From contig NC_133027.1 of NCBI RefSeq assembly GCF_048771995.1, positions 60,449,501-60,513,500 of the forward strand: a DNA stretch of 64,000 bases. The letters run 5' to 3'. This stretch comes from Taeniopygia guttata (Eukaryota > Chordata > Aves > Passeriformes > Estrildidae). The translations under genes and the position numbers were made by a program. The notes beneath the pieces were generated by a model. That model ran no database searches, was not told where the DNA came from, and saw only the letters and a program-made list of their open reading frames with translations. Below are positions 13,986 to 27,347 of the stretch, one piece after another (positions within the stretch are counted from its first letter, which is position 1; the number at the start of each line of letters is the position of its first letter).

Positions 13986-14596
13986 GTACTTTACAAAATA
14001 GTTTGAGCTGTAACAGAGAAAAGAATGAACTTGAGATCCCATGAGTAACTCCTGTAAAGATTTCTCACATCCATTTTCCAAACATCTCAGATTACTGACC
14101 ATGAGAGCTGGAGGACTTTTGTTGTTGTTGTACTGTCGAATTTCTTCTTGAAGTCACCTATCTGAAAATTAAATATATCAGGATGCAATAAAAACTCTTG
14201 AGATCATCTTTGGGATCTCAATTATTGTCCTCTCTTTCTGAGGAAATTACAATATCTAATTTTACTTTTGGTTTCTAAGTGGATTAATTTAAATAAATCA
14301 CTGAAAAAGAGTCTTGTAGCCCTAACATTATATCCCCTCGAGTACCACAACAAGTTCCATGGACTTTGGGTTAAGTAGTATATTTATTTAATATGGATGA
14401 GAATGAGTTTTATTCCTTGTCTACAACAGCCATTCCTTAGCAATGTGTGAAAAAACCTCACAGTCTCATCATGTCCTTTGCCCTCACACATTTGACCGAC
14501 ACAGTGATATTACCTTGTACATAAGTTACATTTTCTAGTACATGGTATAAATATTCCATGAGAACAGGCTAATAAGTTTTCCAAATGAACTTCACC

Positions 14597-14674
14597 TTTT
14601 TTTTTTTTTTTTTTTTTTTGAGGCTACAAAACCTTCTTCTGTTTTAGGGATTAAAAAAAAAAAAAAAAAAAAAA
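14597..14674. repeat. T23 and A22 tracts in inverted arrangement
   Basis: A run of 23 T (14597-14619) is followed after 33 bases by a run of 22 A (14653-14674). Together they form an inverted repeat able to fold into a hairpin with a 33-base loop. Either arm could be a retroelement tail, but no element body is seen. Confidence 0.85.
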
Positions 14675-14861
14675 GGTCATCTTCTTGTGTACCCAGAGCA
14701 CCTGTGCAATGTCCACACAAAAGGTGCCAAAGTCTTGTCCAGAAGTAGTGCTGGCTGATGGGTAAAAGCATGGACTACTCTCTGTATGAGAGTTTGAACT
14801 AGAGAATGTCAGAGATCTCTTCAGACTCTTTAAGATTTGGTGGTTTTGCAGTGTTAATTTT

Positions 14862-14897
14862 GGCTTTCTCTCAGGCTTTCTCTCAGGCTTTCTCTCA
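14862..14897 (+). repeat. 12-bp tandem repeat, three copies
   Basis: Three exact head-to-tail copies of GGCTTTCTCTCA. This is a short minisatellite without an evident role. Confidence 0.9.
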
Positions 14898-15539
14898 GTC
14901 CTTTATAGCTCTGGCCAGTGCCCATCACAATGACAGCCTCATGCAACAACAATGTTTAGAGATGGGAAAAAACTCATTCTTGCAGTCTAAGGACAGAAAG
15001 GTAAGACGTTACGTGAACTCTTCTCTTCTTTCTAACTTCTGCTTTTAAAATGGATTTGTTTCCCCAAAGGAGAAGAAAAATCTGGAAGTGAGACATAGCT
15101 AAATTCTTCCTAGCCTCTTTCTGCCCTATCTTCCCAAGTAACTTTCTGAGAAGAAAAATGGTGAAATGCTTTCTTACTTGGCAACTTCTTATCATTTTCT
15201 CTAAACAGTACATGTACCCACAGTGCCTCTTTCTCCTTTCAGCTGGAGATCTCAAATATTCTACATTATTATGTGACACAAACTAAGGCAGCAAATCATG
15301 ATTCTAAAAAAATGACCAGAAGTACTCATCTTCAAATGTTTCTCTATCCTTACTCAGAAGACATGTAGCTGAGCAGAACCCACATGGCAAATACCCCAAG
15401 CACTGCAAGGAGACTCTGCTTTCAAACAAGAGGAACATCTGTTTCGAACAGCATTTCCATGTTTTCATTCTCTCCAGCAGTATTTTTTTTTAAATCAAGC
15501 TATTTTCATAAAAGCTTCTTTTACTTTCTTTATCTATCA

Positions 15540-15720
15540 ATAACATTCTTCAAATGAGCAAGTTATCTTGTAAAGCCAATGTTTTTCAACTGGATTAATC
15601 CTAATTAAGCAGTTAATTCACACTGAGACATTGAAGAAACTGGCCCTGTTTTCTGAGGAACCCTCGGGAACTTGACCCATACAGGATAAAATAAATTAAT
15701 GGACTAGAGCTTTTTATTTA
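15540..15720. promoter_or_regulatory. candidate regulatory block with paired homeodomain sites
   Basis: A palindromic GGATTAATCC (15592-15601) joins two TAATCC cores of the OTX/PITX type and is followed within 20 bases by CTAATTAAG and GTTAATTC motifs. Dense, diverse homeodomain motifs in otherwise unique sequence suggest an enhancer, but AT-rich DNA produces such motifs by chance and conservation is unknown. Confidence 0.2.
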
Positions 15721-18700
15721 AGTGCTTTAGTTTGAGTATTTGAGAACTTAAATTTAGGCTTGTATTTTTCCTTAAATTAGAAGAAATCTGAAGAGTGAAG
15801 AGATGTTGCACCCTGGCTAATGCAAAGCTGTCCATATCAACTTGTCCTACTGTACCAAAATACGACACATTCTAGCAGACTCGTGGATCCTCTTTGTTGA
15901 AAGCTATAGTTAGATCTAAATTACCAATATTAATCCACAAAGCTCTTTTCTTTAAAAAAATACCACAAATCATTATCCCGTGTTAGTACAAGTCAAATTT
16001 TGCTGCCCCTAGTAGAAGTTCTGGGTTTTGAACAAAGCTGCTGTCCCCATGCACACTCTGTGTTCTGCTGACCTAGTGGGCAGCTGCGGTGGTTGGAAAG
16101 AATGAGCCCTGTGAGTGGTCTGGCCATCGCATTATCTCACCACTCAACAGTCAGGTAACTTAAAGCCCCTGTTCTAGCCCTCATTTTTACAGAGGAACCC
16201 TAACTTTAGATTCATCTGTCAGAGAGAAGCTTCACTGGCTGCAATGCAAAGAAAAGGGGAATTTCACTCACTTCCAACAATTAGGCTGAGCTCTCTGCTA
16301 AGATCAAAGAGGTCTAGTTGACAAAAAGGTGTTTCCTTGAGCGCAATTCATTTTGCCCAAATAGCGTTCAAAAGTCTTAGAAGTACTTGAAGGGACGGTG
16401 GCCTGGTTCAGTAAAGCACCTAAGCAAAGCCCTGCAAGCTGCAGTAGGTCTGGGAGACCCAAGCCACAATGCACATCCCACCACCTGGTCAGGGTCTGCA
16501 GGCTGGTGGCAGAGCAGGCAGGGGAGATTTACACAGTCACACAGCTGCTCCCATTCACATCCCAAGAATTGAGCTCAGAGCTTTACTCAGAAATGATTTA
16601 AGGTTCAACTCCAGCCCCTTCCAATACAGTCATCAGCAGGTGACCTTTTTGATGAACCTCAGCGGGAGGCAGCCCTGGCAAAGGGGAGAGCAGAGAGCAA
16701 GAGGCAGCAGGTGTCTGAGAAAGCTCCTCTTACCAGAGTCCATCAGCAATGACATTATTGGTAACATTACTGAAACGGGTCCTGTGTCAAACATAAGGCT
16801 CTTAATTGCTGATCTGCATCAAAACAGGGGTCCTAAGGATTTATTTGATAAAAATCAACATAAGCAACCAATTTACTTTTTTTTTTTTTTAGGAGATTAA
16901 AAGAAAATATTGTGGGTTATGAGTTTTAGAGAAGGATCTAAATTCAAACCTCATGTTGAAGGAACAGATCTCAATGAGAGTATAGTGTCTTGCCACACGT
17001 TATTGCATTTAATAAACCCATATGCACAACTATCCCTGGATGTTAGGCTGTTCAGGCTGGGATCTGCCTTTGCAGTTAAGATAGTTCTACTAACTCTTTT
17101 CTGTCTGGAAATTGAAAACTTGAAATGTAATAAGCAGAGAAATTTTTAAAAGCATAAGAAAGAGGAAAGAATAAATAAAATTTCTTTTTCTCACTGAAGA
17201 AAGAGGAAGATTAGTGGTAGAGAAGGCTGCTGATAGCAATTTTATACAGACCAGTGTCACAGAATGCTGTCCTCCTCATCCTCCTCCCTCTAGCCTGACT
17301 CAACAAGGGCAGCTGCTAATCCTTCCATTTTTAGCACAATGCAAACCTTTCACTGTTCACTAATCTGTCGCCACATCAGCAGCATCAGCTGATGTGCAAC
17401 CTCTTTTGCCTGCAACCCCGTAGTTCTCTGCCAGCATGCCTGATCCTGTATACACCTCCTGCCCAAAATTCAGTGCCTTGAAAGGTTTGTGGGGAGAGCA
17501 AAACACCACCCCTTGAATGGTGCCTCCGGAGAACTTGGGCAGCCTGAGTTTTAGTTTGTTTTCTTTAAAAAGCAGTTCGGTTGAATAGAGCTCAGATTTA
17601 CAGGACAAAGGGGGAGAAAGAACCCTGCTAAACTGTCATTAATCTCACTGCAGTGGTGGAAAGAAATTCCATTTGTGTTCCTAGGGAGGGTCTTTGCTTT
17701 ATGATCCAGCAAATGCTGGATGCTACAAGGCCGTTTGAACTTGTGCCAAATTCAATAGAGACCCACAGCAGTGGAAAACAAAGTCATAATCTACAGCTAA
17801 CTAAACTTCTACTATAAATTGTAGGGATATACCATACCATTAAATCCACAGCTTTGGCACTTAGACTAGTTTGAATTTGAATCCACCATATTTTTTTATA
17901 AGTAAATCCTAATATTTTTTAGTCAGTACCATACAGAGAAGGAAGATCTGCAGAGTGCAGCAAAAATAGTTTTGCTTTGGTCTTCATTCATCTAAAGACC
18001 CTTTTGCACCCTTCTGGTAATATAGAGGACTGAGTACTGATACAGATCATGCAAGAAAGGACGTCTTCATGAAACTGAAGAAGGTACACTTAAGCTGTAT
18101 GCAACTGTATATTACAAAACGTGTATACCACCACTAGTTTAAAAGAAATTAACAAGACAAAGAGCAAATGAACAAAAAAAAAATCAAAAATCCAAACTGC
18201 ACAGTGGTAAAGGGACATTGATATACAATGCCTCACATCCGTTTGTTTGGTCCTGAGAAATTGTGGGATACCTTGAATTAGCTGTTATATAATGCATGGC
18301 ATAAAACACAGCACATAATTCACTCATACACTTTAAAAGCACTTGAATTTCTAAATCATCTCTGATACCAATAACATAAGAGGCATTTAAACTTTACAAA
18401 GAATGAAATGTTCATCTGAAATTAAATTTGGTATCATTCATATGCAATAACCTCGGTCCCACATCCAGAATATGGAATGTTCCTCCCTCACCCACTGTGT
18501 TTTTTTCCCAAGGAGAACTGTCCAGGCAGAAAATATGTCCTCTTGTGCTTGCAAACAGCTCTCTCAGAAGCAGCAGGACTAATGCACACATGCAAGGACA
18601 CAGGCTGCAGACACATCCCTGCATATAGCACGAGGTAGTTCAAAGCAATTGGAAGCTGTTTCTGCATCTTTGGCAACCCCCCAGAGAAAATGGTCTCAAA

Positions 18701-21503
18701 AGTGGGACATGGCCTAGGTACTGATGGGGAGGGTTGGTTACTCAGCTCCAGGGACAGCACACTGCATATTCCTGCTAGTTGTTTTTCACCATGGTGCGTA
18801 CCAAAGAGCTTTTATTACCACTAAAACCAAAAACAACCCAACCAGGAAAGTATGCAAAAGTGTCTGAGAGTTGAATTATATCAGCTCTGAGGTGGCACAC
18901 AGTAGCAGTAGTTAGGAACAAAGCAATCATAGGAGGCAACTTAATAATGTAATTGACTTCTACATTAGGTCAGAATTGCTACAAATGTCACCCATCTGTG
19001 AAGCAGTCGGATTTTCTGCTTGAGTTCAGCTTTATTCAGTAAGCCAAGGGAAAGAGGAGTACAGAGGATGTAGACATAAAAAATTCAGGCTCTTGGCTTT
19101 GGAAGAAACAGGAAACAAAATTACATTGTCTGAGGAACTTCCTACAGCATGATTTTGCAAGGCAGTCAGATTCAGTTATCAACAATACAGAGCACTACCC
19201 TATTATCTTAGGACAAAACCACTCCCAGTACAATTTCACCTTCACAGTTGAGCTTGCTGTGTTAAAAAGTGAAAAATAAGGAAAAACTCCTTGAGAAAGT
19301 GCCAAAAAGTGTCATTACAATAATGTAGAGAGTGATGTAATACAGCAGGTGTTTGGAAACATGACATTTTATTTACTAGCATGGCACTATCTACTGAAGA
19401 TTCCATAAAGTAGAGGTGGCCCCAATTTGCTCTTGTGTGGAACATGTGTACTTCAGGACATTAACTCCTTCTCTCATTAGACTGCATGTATGACAGAAAA
19501 TACCAGGCTGTCCTACAGCCTGAAGCTCAAGGGAATTTCTCCATGCAGGAGGAGGAGGAGGGAGATACTCACCAGATCTTGTCCCATGGCTGCAGAGAGG
19601 AGTGTCCAGCACATGCACCCACATGTAAGCTCAGGAGCAGGCACGAGGCTCACAGACTGAGAATCAGATTAAAACCTGTTTGCTAAAGGCCTCTTCAGGC
19701 AACCTTGCACAGAGCCTGGCACCCATGGGCAGTAGGCAGGGAATTCCTCAGTGACCCCACGGGGAGGACAGCCATCCCTGGCACAGGAAAGTGATCTCCA
19801 TACCATATTTGTTATGCAGGGAAAGTGAAGGCAGCCCTGGATAGACACATTAAATACAAAATGGATTTCTCAACCATTCCTTTATAAAAAAATGTTTCAT
19901 TGTTCTTTTTTAAAGAGAGAGAAAAAAGCTTAAAAAGCTTTGCCTGCTGGTGTCCATCACTCTGCATCTGAAAAGCCTCCTTCACTACTGGCAAATGCAT
20001 ATTATGCCTCTACATATGGAGGCATTTCTCCAAAATTCAAAGGCAAGTAAAATCTGCCTCTTCTAGCTAACAAGGAGATGAAGCATCCGTGGGTTGATCA
20101 GCATTTTCAAAAGGAACCAGAAGTTTTTAACATGAGATTCATTTGAATAAGAAACAAAAGCAAGATTTAAACTGAAATTAAATTCATTGACACAAAAGGC
20201 TCAACTGTGATACAAAAATATAAACAATGTGATTCTTAACAAGACACTGATTCATGTTTCCTTTCTAGAATTTTTTTTTTTTTTTAATCAGTACTGGTAG
20301 GAACATATAGTCCAGTAAATAACATTTTTTACTTTTCTCTTTCCTCCACTCCCTTTCCACCCAGTTACATGCTTATAAAGAGAGAGTGGTTACAGCAAAT
20401 TCAATGTCCAGACACTTGAGAAGATGTTGCAGTGAACACAGACCACCCACTAACTTCATCTGCCTTGTTTTTATAGTCCTGAATTTTTTGAGATTTTCCA
20501 CTGCCCTTTACAATGAAAAACATAAGCTTTTTCTTTTCCTTATTAGTTTTTATATACAAAGGGCAAAATGCAAGGGCAGGTCAAGGAGAATTTGTTATAT
20601 GCCAGAAAATCCAAGACACCCCTCTACACACGTTGGGTTTCCTCTCAATTTGTGTGCCATCAGTCAAAGTAACATTTTCATTTCCACTCACATTGTAGCT
20701 TCAAAATCCAAACTGGTTTCTCACTAAGTTTACTCTCACAAACCTGCTAGACAATGACCACTGTAGCTTTCCTTTCTCACATGAAGCTTACCTCTCTTAA
20801 AAGTAAATTACATAGATAAAACAGAAGTGAAATTAGCCCAGAAACACCAAAATTTTAGTGTGATTTCATGGGTCAAAGCTGTTAAAAAGCTTTCTTCCCA
20901 GAGTCTAGAAATTCTCTAATAATAAATTAATAATAGAAATAATAAATATTTGCTTGCATAACAGTGTGTGTGCTATCACACAAAACTATGTTCTTGGAGG
21001 GGTCTGCAAATGGGATCTTACCACTAACAGGGACAACAGAAAAAGAGAAAGTTTAAATTATATTTCACTGTTGAAAAAAAAAAAAATCTAGATAGCCTGC
21101 TTGCTAGTGAACATATTGGCTTTGCTGTTCACTTCCAAAGGTCACCTTCTTCCTGCTGTGGAGCCTTCTGCCACATATCTGTCCAGTCTAACAATTTTTG
21201 CCAGACAGTTTTTGTTAGATTAGGTTAATTATTAACACAAATCACAAAAACAACCCCATCACAAAATCGTTTTATTTTACTTGCAAACTGGGTACATTAC
21301 TGACAAAAGCTGAACAAGCTTAATCTACCATAAACAGTGGTCAGGTGTTACATTTACATAGCTTTTGTTAGCAGTGCTTCAGAAAAACACACATAAATAG
21401 GGATCACTTCATCCTTCAATAGACTTAATCAATTTGGAATTTTTGAATGATATACAGTGATGATTTGTAGGACAAAGCACACCTTTAGTGAAATACAGAA
21501 ACC

Positions 21504-21520
21504 GGGGGGGGGGGGGGGGG
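21504..21520 (+). repeat. G17 homopolymer
   Basis: An uninterrupted run of 17 G follows AACC. It can form G-quadruplex structure and its exact length is probably an unreliable base call. Confidence 0.9.
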
Positions 21521-22119
21521 AAGGAATATTTTAAGCAGGTCAGGCATCACCACAAACTAAAAAACATATCCTGAATCACAGAGTAAGTTCCTTATAAACA
21601 GGGCTGTGTAAGTTTTACTGACTGCAAATGGTCAACAGCTTTGATTTTCAGCTTCACTGCAAAGGTTCAAACCCACACATCTCATTTTATCAGTAGACAA
21701 ACATCTATCTCAGGGTAAAGCACAGTCCCATAGCTGAAACTTGACACCCTGAATGCTAGATATCCAGACTTACTGAACTGTGTGGGTATCTTTACATGAT
21801 AATCCATCTGTAAAGGATACAATGAATTTCCAGTTGCCTAATTTTCTTCCCTTGACTTACTACTGAATTGCCTGCTGCAATTCTGAAGCTTTTCTGCGGA
21901 AAAGGGTTGATTTCTCATGGGTAAAAGCAAGCTAAACACCTGAGGAAAATAAAAATACCCCATCACTAAAACTCCACCAGCATAGACACTATATCCTCAG
22001 GGAAAATTTCAAAAGCAGGTATTCAGAACATTGCCTAATTGAGAGTACTTTTGACAGCAATTATGTTTGAAAACCAGTGCCAGAGGAGCAATTTTTATTT
22101 CTGTACAATCACTGGGCTT

Positions 22120-22137
22120 GGGGGGGGGGGGGGGGGG
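22120..22137 (+). repeat. G18 homopolymer
   Basis: An uninterrupted run of 18 G lies about 600 bases from a similar G17 run. Quadruplex formation is expected and length polymorphism or sequencing error is likely. Confidence 0.9.
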
Positions 22138-22924
22138 CGTTTTTTGAAGTTTGCACGGTTTGAGAGTTTTGTTCAATTTTTTTTTCAATAAAATGTTTTC
22201 CATTATTCTTCTTGATGCATTTTACAAAGGTTTAATGAAGACAGCATTTAGTCTAGCTATTGTCAACAGGTCAGACAAAGATAACTCTATTGGCAGGTTT
22301 CAGTCAGCAGTCAGAACATGCTCTCAGGACACGCTTGCACACACTAAAGCTCACTCTGGTCCCACAGGGCGTGTTCTTGAGGCAACAGGGGCTGCCTCAG
22401 TTGTCTAATATGGTAAACACTAGGAAAACAGCTAGAAGACCCTTGAGGATGAACACCAAACTATAGTTTAACAAGACTGGAGAACATTCTGGATTCCTGG
22501 CAAAAAAGATACTTTCTCATTGTAGGCACCAGCTCACTTAACGCCACTAACTTCAAGGCCTTCTCACCTACAAAACACAGCTAATCAGAGTTTAAATTAG
22601 CTTTCCTACATCTCCTGGGTAAACTCTGTCTGCACCCCTGCCAAAACACACTACTCTCCTCCCCTGCATTTCCAAACAATCCTCACCATAGGTGTTTCCC
22701 CTGCAGCTTCTCACAGAGCTGTGCATATAGCTGTAAATTGCACAGCCACACCAAATGATAGGAGGCAGATATGAATGCATGGAAGTGTTGGCTGCGTATC
22801 CTGGGAACAGGAGAAAGCTGTCAGCCCTGCCTCAGCACTTCTGCTTCTAGCTCCTCTCCCCCTTCATCCAAAAACTAGACCTAAAAGGAAGAAATATTTC
22901 CAGGCTCTAACTTCAGCTTCTGCC

Positions 22925-23420
22925 CCCGAGCTCTGACGGGTCTCTGCCCAGCCAGCCCCTAATCGCAGTCGTTTTTCACGTTCATTTCGGGACACGCTGA
23001 ATGCCTGCAGCGCTTTCCTCCCACAGGGAGGGCAAGCCGAAGCTGCTGTGGGAATTCAGCAGCTGCCCAGAGGACAGATAACAACAGGATGTCATTTATC
23101 CTCAGCAGCAGGGTTGGAGGTCCTGCCGAAGCAGTTAGAGGTCAAAATTAGTTACCAGGCAATGGCTGCTTAGTGATTCATGCGAAATTAGTCGCGACCT
23201 CAGCCAAAGGGACTGCGGAGAAGCGTTCACGTGGCACTAAGGCACTAATTAGCACTGCCACTGGATGGCTCCATGCAGGTCACAGCCGGGTCTGGATCAC
23301 ACGGTGAATTACACCATCCTACTGACGATGCCAGTGTTAATGAAGTGAAAGTTTGGTCCCATGGAAAACTTAAGTCAGAGATTACTGACGCAAATACAAG
23401 AGGGAATGAAGGTTCTGCTC
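22925..23420. promoter_or_regulatory. candidate enhancer or orphan weak CpG island
   Basis: CpG dinucleotides are clearly more frequent here than in surrounding DNA. The unique sequence carries several recognisable sites: AGATAA GATA-type (about 23075), an RFX X-box-like GTTACCAGGCAAT (23151-23163), the E-box CACGTG (23228-23233) and a CTAATTAG homeodomain core (about 23245). No coding exon is recognised on either strand; a minus-strand ATG reading MEPSSGSAN stops at once. It could be a developmental enhancer or an alternative promoter. Confidence 0.4.
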
Positions 23421-24257
23421 CCTCCATGAGCATCAGCCAATGCCTGATTCAGAGAGGGAAAGCAGGAGCCTATTCCAGAAGCTGGACCCTTTACTCCCAA
23501 TCACTCTTTAAATTAGTCCTTCCTCTTATGTGTTTTAATCCCCGAAAGGCAGTTTTTGTCCTGAAGTACAGGAACAAGCCGATAACAAGCAATGTGTGGG
23601 ATTAGTAGTGAGTGCATAGCAAAGGTGTAAGATTTGGTGCCACTGTCAAAACACAAGCTTCCTCACTTGCTGACTACAGTGTAACTGAGTGCAGATGAGA
23701 GCAAGGGTTGGGTCTATTTTTCACCACATTAGAAGGACTTTCAAGAAAAGTTTGCATTTTGACAATGCAATTCCCTTGAGAAAAAAAAAGTTCTTGTGTC
23801 TGATGTATGCAAACACATTATAAGTAAAATCACACAACTGCTTCCATTCTGCATTTTAGATCTTCAAAAATTCAGATTTATTTAGAGAAATAAAATTCTC
23901 CACTCAGTCCCAATCATTTCAAAACACTAAAGCCCAGGAGTATCCAAGGAGACACAGTGTAGCAGCTTGCATTTTCTTATTTGATGGTGTAGGGAGAAGA
24001 CAGAAAAGACAAACTCCTGAGAACATCCCAGTGTTAGAGAAAGTGCAGACCTAGAGCAGCTAGGCAAGAACCAAGAGCACCTGAAGTCCAAATCTAGATT
24101 AGGGAGCAGGAGTGATGGCTGTGGTGGTACCATGGGATGCAGCAGAACTCCTGATGGTGGGCAGGTAGTATGCTGACAAATCCTGGCCAGAAGACTGTAC
24201 AGCCTGCTCTGGAGGCCCATACCCATTTCATTTCAGTAGAAAGCTTTTCTTCAGACA

Positions 24258-24282
24258 TTATTTATTTATTTGTTTGTTTATT
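24258..24282 (+). repeat. TTTA/TTTG microsatellite
   Basis: Short run of four-base units TTTA changing to TTTG. Ordinary slippage repeat. Confidence 0.8.
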
Positions 24283-24299
24283 AAACTTCCTAAAATTTG

Positions 24300-24337
24300 A
24301 CTTGGCAGAGAGAAAAAGGGACTTGGCAGAGAGAAAA
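24300..24337 (+). repeat. 21-bp tandem duplication
   Basis: The 17-base block ACTTGGCAGAGAGAAAA occurs at 24300-24316 and again at 24321-24337, giving a period of 21. It is a local duplication of recent origin because the copies are identical. Confidence 0.9.
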
Positions 24338-27309
24338 GCAACATTTCCCAGTGGGGTAATTTTAAGCCAGCCAGTGAAAATTGATATGAGTTCTTAACCT
24401 TCAAGTCTTGTGTTGACATCACAAGCTGTGAAAGTGGAGCCAATGATCAGGGAAGCTGAAGTTTGGGTTACATGAAGTGCTCTCTTTTTGTTTTTCCTTC
24501 TAAGCTATTATTGCTTTTAGTGCAAAACTAAAGAATTAAAAGAATTTTAAGGGCACAAGGAGTCACATCTTTAAATAACAACAACAGTACGGGATGGCCT
24601 TGGATTTCAAGTCAGTCCAAAAGCAAAGGCAGAAATAAGAAGGAAGCTATAGGTACAGAGCTGGACTAAAAAGACTGCAAGGCTTATGTAAAAGAAGTAC
24701 CTGCCAAATACAAGGGATTAGATCCTGGAATGTTTAACACAGCCTAAGCAAAGACGTTCTTTCTCCATGACTCCAGAGGAGCAAGGAATACACCAGATGG
24801 GGCAGAATGACACTGTTTGCTTGCAAAAGTGCTCATACAATACGACACTACTGCCCATTGTGTCATCAGCTCCAGGAATGCAGGAGCCTGATGGTGACAA
24901 CCTTTTCCCTCCTGTAGGTTCTGGAAAGCCCAAGGCTCCCTAACTCCATGCAAGGAAGAAATGGTCTGGAAGTGCTGCTTCTCCAGAGAGGAATGCAATT
25001 TTGTGGCCATTGCTCTGGACTACAGCTCTAGGGTTAAGCCACTGCCTAAATTATGGCTCTGGAATTTCAGGTACCTGGCTGAGGCAAGAGTTCCCCAAAC
25101 CTGCTGACTTTTCAGATTTATTCTAGTAAGACTAACCTTTTGAAAAGCTGAGAAGCTGACTGCACAGCAAGCAAGATGCAGAGCACTGGGAGTCCAATCC
25201 TGCTCTAACTTATGTCAAATAAGAGTTTTACTGTTGGCTGTAATGGGGTCAGGATGGCATCCTCAGAGCAAGGCAGAGGAAACAAGATTAAAAAGGCAAA
25301 CTTTTCTAATCTAAATAAAACAGCAGATTTCAGATCATACATTTCCAAACAAAAGTTACTGAAAACAAGGGTTTAAAGAGCTAGTTGCCAATTTTGAATG
25401 CAGCTCTTTCCAACAGCCCACTTGTATACATCAACTTACAGTGAGGTTATGGAACTCCAAATCCTTTTACATAGGCTGGGGCAAGTTAACACCTTAACTC
25501 TACCTGTTCTTTAGGCGGTTAGGTAAGAAACTTTTAACAAGAGAGGAGAGGAAGGGGTATAACTTAACAGCAGGAGTAGCTTTCCATATTTTTCACACTG
25601 TTTGCCACCAACCTTAAACACACAGAAGTTATGTCCTGAAAGTTCTTATAGCAGAAATATGATACCATAGTATGGAACACACCTTCTGCTCATTTGCAGA
25701 AGCAGATGTCCTTGCTGCCATGCCAGGCTTGACAGAGATACACAGAGCCTGGAAATCAGTAAATGTTACGAGAAAACTAGGCTCAGTTTTATAGGCCTGA
25801 CTTCAGTTTGTTGACATGTAATTTAATGCCTCTCTTGAAAGAGCTTATCAAATATTTCAAAGAGATTTCTTTCATTATGTTTACAGGATAAAACCCATAG
25901 AATAAAAGCCTATCAGAGTGGGAAAGGACAAGTCTGTGCCATTAAAAGTTTAGACTCTGCAAAATGCTCCATTCTTGCTATGTTTGCCACTTATTCAGTC
26001 AAATGAATGACCCCAGAGAGCAGAGTATGCAAACTTCAACCAAAGGGTAAAATAACTCTATCTAACCACAGGTAACAGAAGACTTTTTTATGATCACTCA
26101 AGTAAAACTCTAGGCAAAAGCCTGTTATGGTTGTCCTCAATGTAGGCAGGACACAAAAACAAAAAGAAATAAAAGCAAACAGAACTCTCCAAAGCCGGTA
26201 ACACCAACAGAGAAAATGCTTTTTCTACCACAGAAGTGCTTAAACTCATTTTTTCCTCACTCCTAAGGCTGAAGATAGCTATTCATTTACCTTTTTATGC
26301 AATCATATGGAGTCAAATGAGGGTAGCAAAGGCTGAAAAGCCAGAGCTAATGTTAGCACTGTATATTTTTATGACCTTTGGTGTGTTTACAGAATACAGA
26401 AGCTATTGTCTGGAATACTTTCTCTCCATGCTGAGGGGGACAGAGCTAGGGAAGAGGATTATGAACAGTTCTCTGTTTGTGCATGAATACCAGAGCTAGC
26501 ATCTCCACAATACTGGATTGCTTACCACCAAACCAACTTAGGAGCAGACAAGAATTGTTAAATACATATCAACATGTGACAATGAATGGGAAAGCAACAT
26601 TACATTTATCGAAAAAAAAAAAAAAAGCAACGAAATAATTCTTAGCCTTCTGCTTGAATTTTGACCATCATTTTAGGGCCCACAAAATTCTATATTTTCA
26701 TATTCTGGACAACTCCTGGTAAATACAATATAAAACAACAGAAATAACAGTGCTTGTGCTGCAACAACTCCATTTTACAATTTTTCTTTATTCCCCATAC
26801 AGGAAATGTTCCTATAGAAGAGCCATTCCTATTCCCTGGCCATAGAGATTCCTTATCACCTTCATCAGCCATATCCAGTGCTAACTGAATGAGGGAATGT
26901 TGCTTTTACAAGCTCTTTGGACACAGGTGTTGTAATTGAATGCTCACCCTAGTGCAGTCTGTTTTGATGGAAAAGTATTCTCAGGTCATAGAAAGACCCC
27001 ATAAACACGCAAAGGACAGATTTATACATGTTTATATGTTTTATATTTTTCTAGCCATTTAAGAGATAGATTGGTATATAGCTTAAGAAAACTTTCTTCT
27101 ACATACAGCAATTCCAAGGCACTCCAATGACTGCCTTCCTTTCTGTCTTAATTATTTGAACTGGAAACTTCTGAAAGCAGGGAAGGTCTTTCCAGGGGCT
27201 TGAAGATTTTTTTTTGGCAGGATGTGTGCACAGCAGATTTCCCACCTGGACTCCCACAAAACATGATACTTCCAAATAGCAACACTACATTATCACTGTT
27301 GCTCCTATA

Positions 27310-27310
<1 letters not shown>

Positions 27311-27345
<35 letters not shown>
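27311..27345 (+). repeat. A35 homopolymer
   Basis: Thirty-five consecutive A, followed by an A/C-rich low-complexity stretch to about 27378. It could be the tail of a retroposed sequence, but no source transcript is recognised in the preceding 300 bases. Confidence 0.9.

Positions 27346-27347
<2 letters not shown>

Larger units (their letters stand above)
11943..22924. other. gene-free DNA with simple repeats
   Basis: No exon or RNA gene is recognised. The longest frame (16469-16900, 143 codons) has no family features and ends in a poly-T stretch read as phenylalanines. Simple repeats and one homeodomain-motif block are listed separately. Confidence 0.55.

Noticed and set aside
16469..16900. 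Plus-strand frame of 143 codons
   Set aside because: No recognisable domain; its end is encoded by a T run; likely chance.
23245..23270. Minus-strand ATG reading MEP..., compared with CNKSR3 start
   Set aside because: The following residues differ and a stop comes after nine codons.
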